Part shown: positions 45,755 through 53,626 of the stretch, piece after piece
Layout of the letters: every line of letters starts with the position of its first letter
Position numbering within the stretch: the stretch's first letter is position 1
NCBI RefSeq assembly: GCF_014646155.1
Contig: NZ_BMMX01000007.1
Location: 62,001 to 126,000, forward strand
Origin: Mangrovihabitans endophyticus
Lineage (GTDB): Bacteria > Actinomycetota > Actinomycetes > Mycobacteriales > Micromonosporaceae
Direction of reading: 5' to 3'
Length of the DNA stretch: 64,000 bases
The notes under the pieces: model-generated
The model's database searches: none
Told to the model about the DNA's origin: nothing
What the model saw: the letters and a program-made list of their open reading frames with translations, nothing else
Program-made: the position numbers and the translations under genes

Positions 45755-46312
45755 TTACCCCACCCGTACGGCTACCTCCACCAACCGCGTCAGATCAACC
45801 ATCGCCTGGTCGTAGTCCTCCTCGGCGGTCCGCGCCGAGGCGTCCGGCAGACCTCCGGTCACCTCGCCGGTGCAGTAGCCCAGCAGCAGGGCGCAGATCA
45901 TCCGGGCCATCCCCGGCACCCGGCCCGGCGGCAGCCCAGCATCATGCAGGATGCCGCGCAGCGCCGCGGCCAGCCAGGACGCCGAAGCGGCCGCCGCGGG
46001 GCGGTTCAGCAGCAACGGGAAGGCACCGGGATGAGCGTGTGCCAGGGCGCGCACGGCACGGCCCAGCGCGCGCAGACGCTGCCGCCAGTCCAGCTCCGTC
46101 TGCCCGTTGCGGTACGCAGCGTCCAGCTCCAGGTTGAGCAGGTCGACGAGCCCGTCGAGCAACGAGTCCTTGCCCCCCACGTACGGGTAGAGCGCCATGG
46201 AGGTGAGCCCCACCCGCTCCGCCACGGCGCGCATGGACATGGCGGCCAGCCCGCGTTCGTCGACCAGAGCGAGCGCCTGGTCCAGGATCAGCCGTCTCTT
46301 GTCGTCCACCAC
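45755..46312 (-). CDS. TetR-family regulator
   Basis: 185 residues. The DNA-binding helix-turn-helix is ERGLAAMSMRAVAERVGLTSMALYPYVGGKDSLLDGLVD (parts quoted: MSMRAVAERVGL and MALYPYVGGKDSL), followed by the helical ligand-binding domain of TetR regulators (TetR_C-type: HPGAFPLLLNRPAAAASASW). Ligand unknown. GTG 46312. It lies behind the sigma pair on the same strand and in front of a gene-free 717-bp region; its target is likely nearby or the gene itself. Confidence 0.85.
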   Translation of the reverse strand: MVDDKRRLILDQALALVDERGLAAMSMRAVAERVGLTSMALYPYVGGKDSLLDGLVDLLNLELDAAYRNGQTELDWRQRLRALGRAVRALAHAHPGAFPLLLNRPAAAASASWLAAALRGILHDAGLPPGRVPGMARMICALLLGYCTGEVTGGLPDASARTAEEDYDQAMVDLTRLVEVAVRVG

Positions 46313-47029
46313 ATCACGGTGTCGCCCTGGAACAGCCCGAACCCGCGCGACGCGCCGTGCCTCACCCTCTCGGGTGAGACACCGTCCGAGACCGCCCCCT
46401 CAGCACCACCGGCTGGGTGGACGCCCATGGCCGGGGGCCCTGCGCCGCGGCCGGACCGCACCGTGCAGATGGCCTCCCGCCCAACCGTGCAGCCGGGTGC
46501 GGCAGCCGCTGGAAGCACGGCTTGCGGAAATCTCGGCCACGGCGGTGAGCGCGGCCTGTGCGGCAGCGGCGTTGTCCCGTGCTGGCACTTGCCCGTGGTC
46601 CCGTTCCGGCATCTTGCCTCCTTCACCCCGCGCGAACCGCGGTCTCGACGGCATTGCCGTTCCATCGGCAGGTGCGCACCCGGCTTTACCCGAGCACCAT
46701 CGCGGTTCGCACCCGTGCCTCGCCGTCCGGCCTGCGCCTCTCGGTCGCCGGGGGCGGATCCTTCGGGCTCGAACCGCCACCGCACCGGCCATCCCTGCGC
46801 CGCTCGCCCGCGCGGCGCGCATTTGACGCCCCGTTGCGTCCACATCTCGGTCGTGCCGGGCGGACGCCTCGTCGCGTCGCCGGCCCGGCGGTGCCCCAGG
46901 GATGACACCTTGCCAGGTCACCGACCGAAACCGCGGCACAGGCGCACGGCGACAACCGTCAAATACCGCCAATGAGACAACCGACGGGAGCGCAGTCGGT
47001 TCTGGGGTGCGCCGTGAAAGGCTGGATCC
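46313..47029. other. 717-bp gene-free region between TetR and the PucR regulator
   Basis: Open frames on both strands are low-complexity and do not look coding. A few short runs (for example GCTGGATCC before the PucR GTG) may be promoter parts. I cannot exclude a decayed gene; no protein family can be recognised. Confidence 0.55.
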
Positions 47030-48229
47030 GTGGCACAAACGGCACGTTCGAAGCAGGCGCCCAGCTCAGCGCCGCTGGCCGCCACGCTGGTGCACATCGA
47101 GCGTCATGCGGGTGCACTGGCCTCGTCTGCGGTGGCCCGCATGGAAGAGACGCTCCCCTGGTTCCGGGTGTTACCTGCCGACCAGCGTTCCTGGGTGATG
47201 CTGGTGGCCCAGGCGGGAGTCCGGTCGCTGGTCGAGTGGCTCCGCTCCGGCGGCACCCTCGCCGCCGACACGCAGGAGATCTCCGACGAGGTGTTCGCCG
47301 CCGCGCCGCGGGCCCTGGCCCGGTCGATCACACTGACCCAGACCGTCGCCCTCATCAAGGTGACCATCGATGTGGCCGAGTCCCAGGTGACCGAGCTGGC
47401 CGCCGACGGTGAAGAGGAAGCGCTGACCACGGCGATCCTCAAGTTCTCCCGGGAGATCGCCTTCTCCGCGGCACGGGTGTACGCCCGCGCGGCGGAGTCG
47501 CGCGGTGCCTGGGACGCCCGGCTGCAGGCGCTGCTCGTGGACGCCCTGCTGCGCGGCGATTCCGCCGACGTGCTGGCCAGCCGCGCCGCCGCGCTGGGCT
47601 GGGCGGATGCGCCGCCGGTCGCGGTCGTGGTGGGCCGCTCGCCGGGCGGGGACATCACCGCGGTGCTGCACACGGTGTACCGGGCGGCCCGGCGGGCGCG
47701 GATCGAGGTGGTCGGAGGCGTACACGGTGACCGGCTGGTCGTGGTCATGGGCGGCGCCACCGATCCGCTGGCCATCGCCGGTCAACTGGCACCCGCGTTC
47801 GGCTCGGGGCCGATCGTGGTCGGCCCGGCCGTGCCGTCACTGGATCAGGCCACCGAGTCGGCGCGGTCGGCGCTGGCCGGTTTCCGTGCGGCGCCTGCCT
47901 GGCCGGGTGCGCCGACACCGGTCTCCGCGGACGGCCTGCTGCCGGAGCGCACCCTGGCCGGCGACATGGAGGCCCGCCGTGCCCTGCGGCATGACGCGTA
48001 CGGCGCGGTGGCACGCGCGGGCGGCGGCCTGCTGGAGACGCTTGACGCGTTCTTCGCCGCCGGCGGCGTGCTGGAGAGCGCGGCCCGTGAGTTGTACGTG
48101 CACCCGAACACCGTCCGATACCGGCTCAAGCGGGTGTCCGAGGTGACGGGCCTGTCCCCGCTGGACGGCCGGGACGCGTTCGCGTTGCGGATGGCGCTGG
48201 CCATCGGACGGCTCGACCCGGCGACTTGA
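47030..48229 (+). CDS. PucR-family regulator, FasR-like activator of fatty-acid synthesis genes
   Basis: 399 residues. N-terminal about 270 residues are an alpha/beta region with a GGDEF-like remnant typical of PucR/CdaR proteins (AVVVGRSPGGDITAVLHTVYRAARRARIEVVGG). The C-terminus has the PucR helix-turn-helix LLETLDAFFAAGGVLESAARELYVHPNTVRYRLKRV (parts: LYVHPNTVRYRLKRV). It sits directly before fabD, as in Streptomyces coelicolor where FasR (SCO2386) activates the fab operon, and in M. tuberculosis Rv2242. I therefore expect it to act on the promoter between itself and fabD. GTG 47030. DNA-binding target inferred, not shown. Confidence 0.9.
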   Translation: MAQTARSKQAPSSAPLAATLVHIERHAGALASSAVARMEETLPWFRVLPADQRSWVMLVAQAGVRSLVEWLRSGGTLAADTQEISDEVFAAAPRALARSITLTQTVALIKVTIDVAESQVTELAADGEEEALTTAILKFSREIAFSAARVYARAAESRGAWDARLQALLVDALLRGDSADVLASRAAALGWADAPPVAVVVGRSPGGDITAVLHTVYRAARRARIEVVGGVHGDRLVVVMGGATDPLAIAGQLAPAFGSGPIVVGPAVPSLDQATESARSALAGFRAAPAWPGAPTPVSADGLLPERTLAGDMEARRALRHDAYGAVARAGGGLLETLDAFFAAGGVLESAARELYVHPNTVRYRLKRVSEVTGLSPLDGRDAFALRMALAIGRLDPAT

Positions 48230-48278
48230 CGGGTGCTGACAAAAGCCGCCAAAGCAACAAACCGACTCACCTTTTGTA

Positions 48279-48308
48279 GGAAACCTCCAACGCTGGTAGG
48301 AGGGTTTC
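48279..48308 (+). promoter_or_regulatory. Inverted repeat and promoter of the fab operon
   Basis: GGAAACCTCC-n10-GGAGGGTTTC is an inverted repeat with one extra G (48279-48308). It lies on a promoter-like pair TTGTAG (48274-48279)-17 bp-TAGGAG. Located 50-80 bp before fabD, it is the best candidate for the FasR-like regulator's binding site, though a weak terminator of the regulator gene is also possible. Confidence 0.5.
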
Positions 48309-48358
48309 GTGCCTGGCAGCTACCGCTTGTCGCCGGTTGATCAGGAAGAGTCGAAGAC

Positions 48359-49528
48359 GTGCTCGCCGTTCTCGCTCCCGGTCAGGGATCACAGAAGCCC
48401 GGATTTCTCGCTCCATGGCTCGAACTGCCCGGAGCCGAATCCCGGCTGCGCTGGTGGTCCGCGCTGGCCGGGGTGGATCTGATCCACCTCGGCACCGAAG
48501 CCGACGCGGAGGAGATCAAGGACACCGCGCGGACCCAGCCGCTGCTCGTGGCCGCCTCGCTGCTCGCGGCCGAGCATCTGCCCATGCATGACGTCGCCCT
48601 GGTGGCCGGGCACAGCGTCGGAGAGCTCGGAGCCTCGGCGCTCGCTGAGGTGTTGTCCGGCGAAACCGCGATCACCCTGGCCGGCGTGCGCGGCCGAGAG
48701 ATGGCCGCCGCCTGCGCGCTCGACCCGACCGGGATGAGCGCCGTGCTCGGCGGGGACGCGGACGAGGTCGTTGAGGCGATCGCCCGGCACGGCCTGCACC
48801 CGGCCAACCGTAACGGCGCCGGTCAGATCGTCGCGGCCGGCGCGTTGGATGCGCTGGCCAAGTTCGCCGAGGAACCACCCGCATCGGCACGCGTACGAGC
48901 GTTGCAGGTGGCCGGCGCGTTCCATACGCCGTACATGGCCCCCGCCGAGCAGGCGCTGGCGGCGATGGCCGGCGGCGTCACCACGACGGACCCCGCACGC
49001 ATCCTGCTGTCCGACATGGACGGCGCCGCGGTCATCCACGGCCGAGAGATGCTGCAGCGCCTCGTCCGGCAGGTCACCTCGCCGGTGCGCTGGGATTTGT
49101 GCATGCGTACCATGCGTGATCTCGGCGTCACCGGCATCGTCGAGTTGCCTCCCGCAGGCACGCTGGCGGGCCTGATCAAACGCGAGCTCAAGGGCGACGG
49201 CGCACCCGAGATCGTCACCCTGAACACACCGGCCGACCTGCCCGCGGCCCGCGACCTGATCGCGCGGCACGGCATGGCGCCCACCCACGAGCCGACGCCC
49301 CTGTTCTGGGTGGTCGTGGCGAACAGCGCGGGCATGTTCCGCCCGGTGGACGGCCTCGCGGAAGGCGACACCATCGCCGTCGGCCAGGCCGTCGGACAGG
49401 TGATGACCCGGCAGGGCTCGGTCGAGGTGACGGCGCACGCGGCCGGCGTCCTGACCGAGTGGCTGGCCAGCGACGACGATCCGGTGGCACCGGGACAGCC
49501 AGTCGCCCGCATCGGCGGCCCGTCGTGA
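48359..49528 (+). CDS. fabD: Malonyl-CoA:ACP transacylase with extra C-terminal biotinyl/lipoyl-like domain
   Basis: 389 residues; ordinary FabD is about 310. The transacylase part (1-300) has GQGSQKPGF, the nucleophile S86 in AGHSVGEL, R115 and the catalytic H189 in AFHTPYM. The extra 316-389 region has the biotinyl/lipoyl hammerhead rhythm, with GDTIAVGQAVGQVMTRQ, TAHAAGVLTEWLA, and PVAPGQPVARIG, but where the carrier Lys would be (E-x-M-K) there is M-T-R-Q. It loads malonyl groups onto ACP. GTG 48359 is the first gene of the fab operon; an AGGAAGAG stretch lies upstream. I recall similar C-terminal extensions in other Micromonosporaceae FabD proteins, but could not check. Confidence 0.95.
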   Translation: MLAVLAPGQGSQKPGFLAPWLELPGAESRLRWWSALAGVDLIHLGTEADAEEIKDTARTQPLLVAASLLAAEHLPMHDVALVAGHSVGELGASALAEVLSGETAITLAGVRGREMAAACALDPTGMSAVLGGDADEVVEAIARHGLHPANRNGAGQIVAAGALDALAKFAEEPPASARVRALQVAGAFHTPYMAPAEQALAAMAGGVTTTDPARILLSDMDGAAVIHGREMLQRLVRQVTSPVRWDLCMRTMRDLGVTGIVELPPAGTLAGLIKRELKGDGAPEIVTLNTPADLPAARDLIARHGMAPTHEPTPLFWVVVANSAGMFRPVDGLAEGDTIAVGQAVGQVMTRQGSVEVTAHAAGVLTEWLASDDDPVAPGQPVARIGGPS

Positions 49529-49616
49529 CCCGGGCAGACGCCGTGCGGCGCCCCCGTCCGGCCCGCGCCCGAGGCGCATTGATCCCCCGTTCCGTCGCGG
49601 CCGAAGGAGCGCTCTG

Positions 49617-50567
49617 ATGACCGCAGGTTCCCGCATCGTCGCGATGGGCCACTACCAGCCCTCGCGTGTCGTCACCAACGACGACCTCGCCCAGGTCATG
49701 GACACCAACGACCAGTGGATCCGTGACCGGGTCGGCATCGCCGAGCGGCGCGTCGCCGACCAGGAGACGGTCGCCGACATGGCCACCTTCGCCGCGGAGA
49801 AGGCGCTGGCGTCGTCCGGCCTCACGGCCGCGGACATCGACATGGTCGCGGTGGCGACCTGTTCCTCGGCGGACCGCTGCCCGAACGTGGCGACGCGGGT
49901 GGCTAGCCGGCTCGGCATCGCGACCCCGGCCGCCTTCGACCTGAACACCGCATGCTCCGGGTTCTCGTACGCGCTGGGCACCGCGGACCACGCGATCCGG
50001 GCCGCGGCGGCACACAACGTGCTGATCATCGGCGCGGAGAAGCTGTCCGACCTGACCGACTGGACCGATCGCAGCACGGCCGTGCTGTTCGGCGACGGTG
50101 CCGGGGCGGCGGTGGTGACCGCCGTGCCGGACGGCGAGCAGGCGGGCATCGGCCCGGTGCTGTGGGGTTCCGCCCCGGAACGCGGCGAGGCGCTGACCAT
50201 CGAGGGGTGGCGGCCGTACATCCGGCAGGACGGCCAAGCGGTGTTCCGCTGGGCCACCACCCTGCTCGCCCCGTTCGCCCGCGAGACCTGCGAGAAGGCC
50301 GGCGTGCGTCCGGACGAGCTGGCCGCCTTCGTGCCGCACCAGGCGAACGTGCGCATCATCGACGGCATCGTGAAGCGGCTCGACCTCAACCCGGCCTGTG
50401 TGGTCGCCAAGGATCTCGTCGAGTCCGGCAACACCTCCGCGGCAAGCGTGCCGCTGGCCCTGTCCAAACTGATCGAGCGGCGCGAGGTGCCCTCCGGCGC
50501 TCCGGTGCTGCTGTTCGGTTTCGGCGGCGGCCTCACCTACGCCGGCCAGGTCATCCGCTGTCCTTGA
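49617..50567 (+). CDS. fabH: 3-oxoacyl-ACP synthase III
   Basis: 316 residues. Starts fatty-acid synthesis by condensing an acyl-CoA primer with malonyl-ACP. The Cys-His-Asn triad is C113 (NTACSGFSYAL), H241 (VPHQANVRI) and N272 (SGNTSAASVP). In actinobacteria FabH accepts branched primers, which would give iso/anteiso fatty acids. AAGGAG precedes ATG 49617. Second gene of the fab operon; the 88-bp gap after fabD is the largest within it. Confidence 0.96.
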   Translation: MTAGSRIVAMGHYQPSRVVTNDDLAQVMDTNDQWIRDRVGIAERRVADQETVADMATFAAEKALASSGLTAADIDMVAVATCSSADRCPNVATRVASRLGIATPAAFDLNTACSGFSYALGTADHAIRAAAAHNVLIIGAEKLSDLTDWTDRSTAVLFGDGAGAAVVTAVPDGEQAGIGPVLWGSAPERGEALTIEGWRPYIRQDGQAVFRWATTLLAPFARETCEKAGVRPDELAAFVPHQANVRIIDGIVKRLDLNPACVVAKDLVESGNTSAASVPLALSKLIERREVPSGAPVLLFGFGGGLTYAGQVIRCP

Positions 50568-50627
50568 CAGGACGGCGGACGATTTGCCCGCGAGCAGTAC
50601 CCATCACCCGAGAGGAACGAACCACAC

Positions 50628-50870
50628 ATGGCAACTCGCGCTGACATCACGTCCGGCCTCGCCGAGATCCTTGAGGAGGTCGCCGGCGTGAGCCCCGACG
50701 ACGTCGCCGAGGAGAAGTCCTTCACCGACGACCTGGACGTCGACTCGCTGTCCATGGTCGAGGTGGTGGTCGCGGCAGAGGAGAAGTTCGGCGTCAAGAT
50801 CCCCGACAACGAGGTGCAGAACCTCAAGACCGTCGGCGACGCCGTTTCGTACATCGAGGCGAACCACTGA
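50628..50870 (+). CDS. acpP: Acyl carrier protein
   Basis: 80 residues, four-helix acyl carrier protein with the phosphopantetheine-attachment Ser S40 in DLDVDSLSMVEVV. Acidic, as expected. GAGAGG precedes ATG 50628. It is between fabH and fabF in the operon; its stop codon and the fabF start are one base apart, so the two are translationally coupled. Confidence 0.97.
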   Translation: MATRADITSGLAEILEEVAGVSPDDVAEEKSFTDDLDVDSLSMVEVVVAAEEKFGVKIPDNEVQNLKTVGDAVSYIEANH

Positions 50871-50871
50871 C

Positions 50872-52098
50872 ATGAGTTCCACAGACGTCGTCGTCACCGG
50901 GCTGGGCGCGACAACCCCGCTGGGCGGGGACGTCGCGTCCACCTGGGACGCATTGCTCGCCGGCCGCTCCGGGGTGGGACCGCTCACCCAGGAGTGGGCC
51001 GCCCAGTTGCCCGTCCGCATCGGCGCACACCTCGCCGTGGATCCCTCCGAGGTCATCGAGCGGGTCAAGATGCGCCGCCTGGACCGCTCGGAGGCGATCG
51101 CGTTGATCGCCGCCCATCAGGCGTGGGCGGATGCCGGCCTGGCCGATTCCGGCCTCGACCCGGAACGGCTGGCGGTCAGCCTCGGCAGCGGCATCGGAGG
51201 CGCCACCACCCTGCTCAACCAGGACGACATCCTGGAGGCGTCGGGGCCCCGCCGGGTCAGCCCGCACACCGTGCCGATGCTGATGCCCAACGGACCGGCC
51301 GCATGGGTCGGTCTGGAGCTGGGCGCCCGGGCCGGCGTCCACTCGATGGCCAGCGCCTGCGCCACCGGCGCGGAGGCGCTGTCGCTGGGCTACGACCTGA
51401 TCCGCGCCGGGCGGGCCGACGTGGTCCTGGCCGGCGGCACCGAGGCGGTCATCCACCCGCTTCCCATCGCCGGTTTCGCCTCCATGCGGGCGATGTCGGT
51501 GCGCAACGACGAACCGGAACGCGCCTCGCGCCCCTGGGACAAGGCCCGCGACGGTTTCGTGCTCGGTGAAGGCTGCGCCACCCTGGTGCTGGAACGCGCC
51601 GACCACGCCGCCGCTCGCGGAGCGAGGGTCTATGCGCGGCTGGCCGGTGCCGGAATCACCTCGGACGGCTATGACATCGTCCAGCCGCACCCGCAGGGTC
51701 TGGGCGGGATCCGTGCGATGACCATGGCACTGCGCGATGCCGGTTTGTCCGGCACGGACGTCGTGCACGTCAACGCGCACGCGACCTCGACCCCGGTCGG
51801 GGATATCGCGGAGATCCACGGCATCCGGAAGGCGATCGGCGACCATCCGGTGCTGACCTCCACCAAGTCGATGACCGGCCATCTGCTCGGCGCCGCCGGC
51901 GCGCTCGAGTCGATCGCCACCATCCTGGCGATCCGGGACAGCATCGTCCCGCCGACCATCAACCTGGACGACCCCGACGATGAACTGGACCTGGATGTGG
52001 CCGCACTGAAGGCCCGTCCGATGGAGATCCCGGCCGCGCTGAACAACTCGTTCGGCTTCGGCGGCCACAACGTGGCTCTCCTCTTCACCCGAGTGTGA
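50872..52098 (+). CDS. fabF: 3-oxoacyl-ACP synthase II
   Basis: 408 residues, KAS II type elongation enzyme. The catalytic Cys is C163 (ASACATGAEAL), and the two His are in VNAHATSTPVGD and SMTGHLLGAAG. It elongates the acyl chain on ACP. Only one KAS II gene is present here, whereas M. tuberculosis has kasA and kasB. ATG 50872 directly follows acpP. Confidence 0.96.
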   Translation: MSSTDVVVTGLGATTPLGGDVASTWDALLAGRSGVGPLTQEWAAQLPVRIGAHLAVDPSEVIERVKMRRLDRSEAIALIAAHQAWADAGLADSGLDPERLAVSLGSGIGGATTLLNQDDILEASGPRRVSPHTVPMLMPNGPAAWVGLELGARAGVHSMASACATGAEALSLGYDLIRAGRADVVLAGGTEAVIHPLPIAGFASMRAMSVRNDEPERASRPWDKARDGFVLGEGCATLVLERADHAAARGARVYARLAGAGITSDGYDIVQPHPQGLGGIRAMTMALRDAGLSGTDVVHVNAHATSTPVGDIAEIHGIRKAIGDHPVLTSTKSMTGHLLGAAGALESIATILAIRDSIVPPTINLDDPDDELDLDVAALKARPMEIPAALNNSFGFGGHNVALLFTRV

Positions 52099-52120
52099 CC
52101 TCACCGATCAGGAGAACGCC

Positions 52121-53542
52121 ATGACGACCACCTCTTCGGGCATCGACGCGCCGAGCGTCGACTATCGCGATCCCGAGTTGCGCCTGCGCAACCTCTTCGA
52201 CCAGGGAACCCTTCGCCTGCTGGTGCCCGCCGACGACTCCGGCGTGCTGTTCGCGCGGGGCGAGGTGAACGGGACGCCCGCGATCGCCTTCGCGAACGAC
52301 GGCACCCGGATGGGCGGCGCGATGGGCCTCGCCGGATGCCGCCGCATCGTCGACGCGATCGACACCGCCGTGCAGGATCGAGTCCCGGTGCTCGGCCTGT
52401 GGCACTCCGGCGGTGCCCGGCTGGCCGAAGGGGTCGTTGCCCTGGACGGCGTCGGCCAGGTGTTCGCCGCCATGGTCCGCGCCTCCGGCCGGGTGCCGCA
52501 GATATCCGTGGTGCTCGGCCCGGCCGCGGGCGGCGCCGCGTACGGACCGGCGCTGACCGACATCGTGATCATGAGCAAGGCCGGGCGCATCTTCGTGACC
52601 GGGCCCGAGGTGGTCCGCAGCGTCACCGGCGAGCAGGTGGACATGGAGCGGCTGGGCGGTCCCGAGCCGCACGGCCGGCGGTCCGGCGTCGTGCACATCA
52701 CCACCAAGGACGACGAGACGGCGATGGACCAGGCCCGCGCGCTGGCCTCGCTGCTCGGTCACCAGGGCCGGGTGGTCGCCGACGACGTGGCCACCGGCGA
52801 CGAGAACCACGACCTGGGCGCCAGCATGCCGGCGGAGGCCAGCCGGGCGTACGACGTGAAGCCGGTCGTGAAGGCGCTGCTGGACGCTCCGGGCGTGGAA
52901 CTGCACGCGAAGTGGGCGCCGAACATCGTCACCACGCTGGGCCGCTTCGGTGGCCGCACGGTCGGCGTGATCGCGAACAATCCGCTACGCCTGGGCGGAT
53001 GTCTGGACGCGTCCAGCGCGGAGAAGGCGGCCCGGTTCGTACGGATGTGCGACTCGCTGGGCGTGCCGCTGATCGTGCTGGTGGACGTGCCCGGGTACCT
53101 CCCCGGTCTGGGCCAGGAGTGGGATGGCGTGGTGCGTCGCGGCGCCAAGCTGCTGCACGCCTTCGCCGAAGCGGTGGTGCCGCGCGTGACGCTGGTGACG
53201 CGCAAGGCGTACGGCGGCGCGTACATCGCGATGAACTCGCACTCGCTGGGTGCCACCGCCGTGTTCGCCTGGCCGGACGCGGAGATCGCGGTGATGGGTG
53301 CCAGCGCCGCGGTGAACGTCCTGCACCGCAAGAAGCTGGCCGCCGCTCCGCACGACGAGCGTGAGGCGCTGCGCGAGCAGCTCATCGCCGAGCAGACGCG
53401 GGTGGCCGGCGGCGTCGGCCGGGCGCTGGAGATCGGCGTGGTCGACGAGGTGATCCGGCCGGCGGAGACGCGCCGGCGCATCGCCGAAGCGCTGGCCGCC
53501 GCGCCCGCCGCGCGGGGCACGCACGGCAACATCCCGCTGTAG
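52121..53542 (+). CDS. Acyl-CoA carboxylase beta (carboxyltransferase) subunit, AccD6-like
   Basis: 473 residues, carboxyltransferase domain of acetyl/propionyl-CoA carboxylase: ARGEVNGTPAIAFANDGT, GLWHSGGARLAEG, GPAAGGAAYGPALTD, and near the end RKAYGGAYIAMNSHSLGATAVFAWP (parts quoted). It transfers CO2 from biotin to acetyl-CoA; the biotin-carrier subunit is not in this window. Its position directly after fabF is that of accD6 in M. tuberculosis and supports a role supplying malonyl-CoA to the fab operon. AGGAG precedes ATG 52121. A strong terminator follows. Confidence 0.93.
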   Translation: MTTTSSGIDAPSVDYRDPELRLRNLFDQGTLRLLVPADDSGVLFARGEVNGTPAIAFANDGTRMGGAMGLAGCRRIVDAIDTAVQDRVPVLGLWHSGGARLAEGVVALDGVGQVFAAMVRASGRVPQISVVLGPAAGGAAYGPALTDIVIMSKAGRIFVTGPEVVRSVTGEQVDMERLGGPEPHGRRSGVVHITTKDDETAMDQARALASLLGHQGRVVADDVATGDENHDLGASMPAEASRAYDVKPVVKALLDAPGVELHAKWAPNIVTTLGRFGGRTVGVIANNPLRLGGCLDASSAEKAARFVRMCDSLGVPLIVLVDVPGYLPGLGQEWDGVVRRGAKLLHAFAEAVVPRVTLVTRKAYGGAYIAMNSHSLGATAVFAWPDAEIAVMGASAAVNVLHRKKLAAAPHDEREALREQLIAEQTRVAGGVGRALEIGVVDEVIRPAETRRRIAEALAAAPAARGTHGNIPL

Positions 53543-53563
53543 GACGCGACGCGACATCACAGG

Positions 53564-53599
53564 GCCGCCCGGCCGGTGCACCGACACCGGCCGGGCGGC
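53564..53599. terminator. Bidirectional terminator after accD
   Basis: GCCGCCCGGCCGGTG and CACCGGCCGGGCGGC form a perfect 15-bp stem with a 6-nt loop, 21 bp past the accD stop. It also faces the convergent GH3 gene. Confidence 0.85.
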
Positions 53600-53626
53600 T
53601 CGCTCATTTCCGCCGACGCTGCGGGC

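Noticed and set aside
46288-46908. Frames of about 200 residues in the gap before the PucR regulator
   Set aside because: Composition is Arg/Gly/Pro-rich without any family pattern, and neither strand has a convincing start site.
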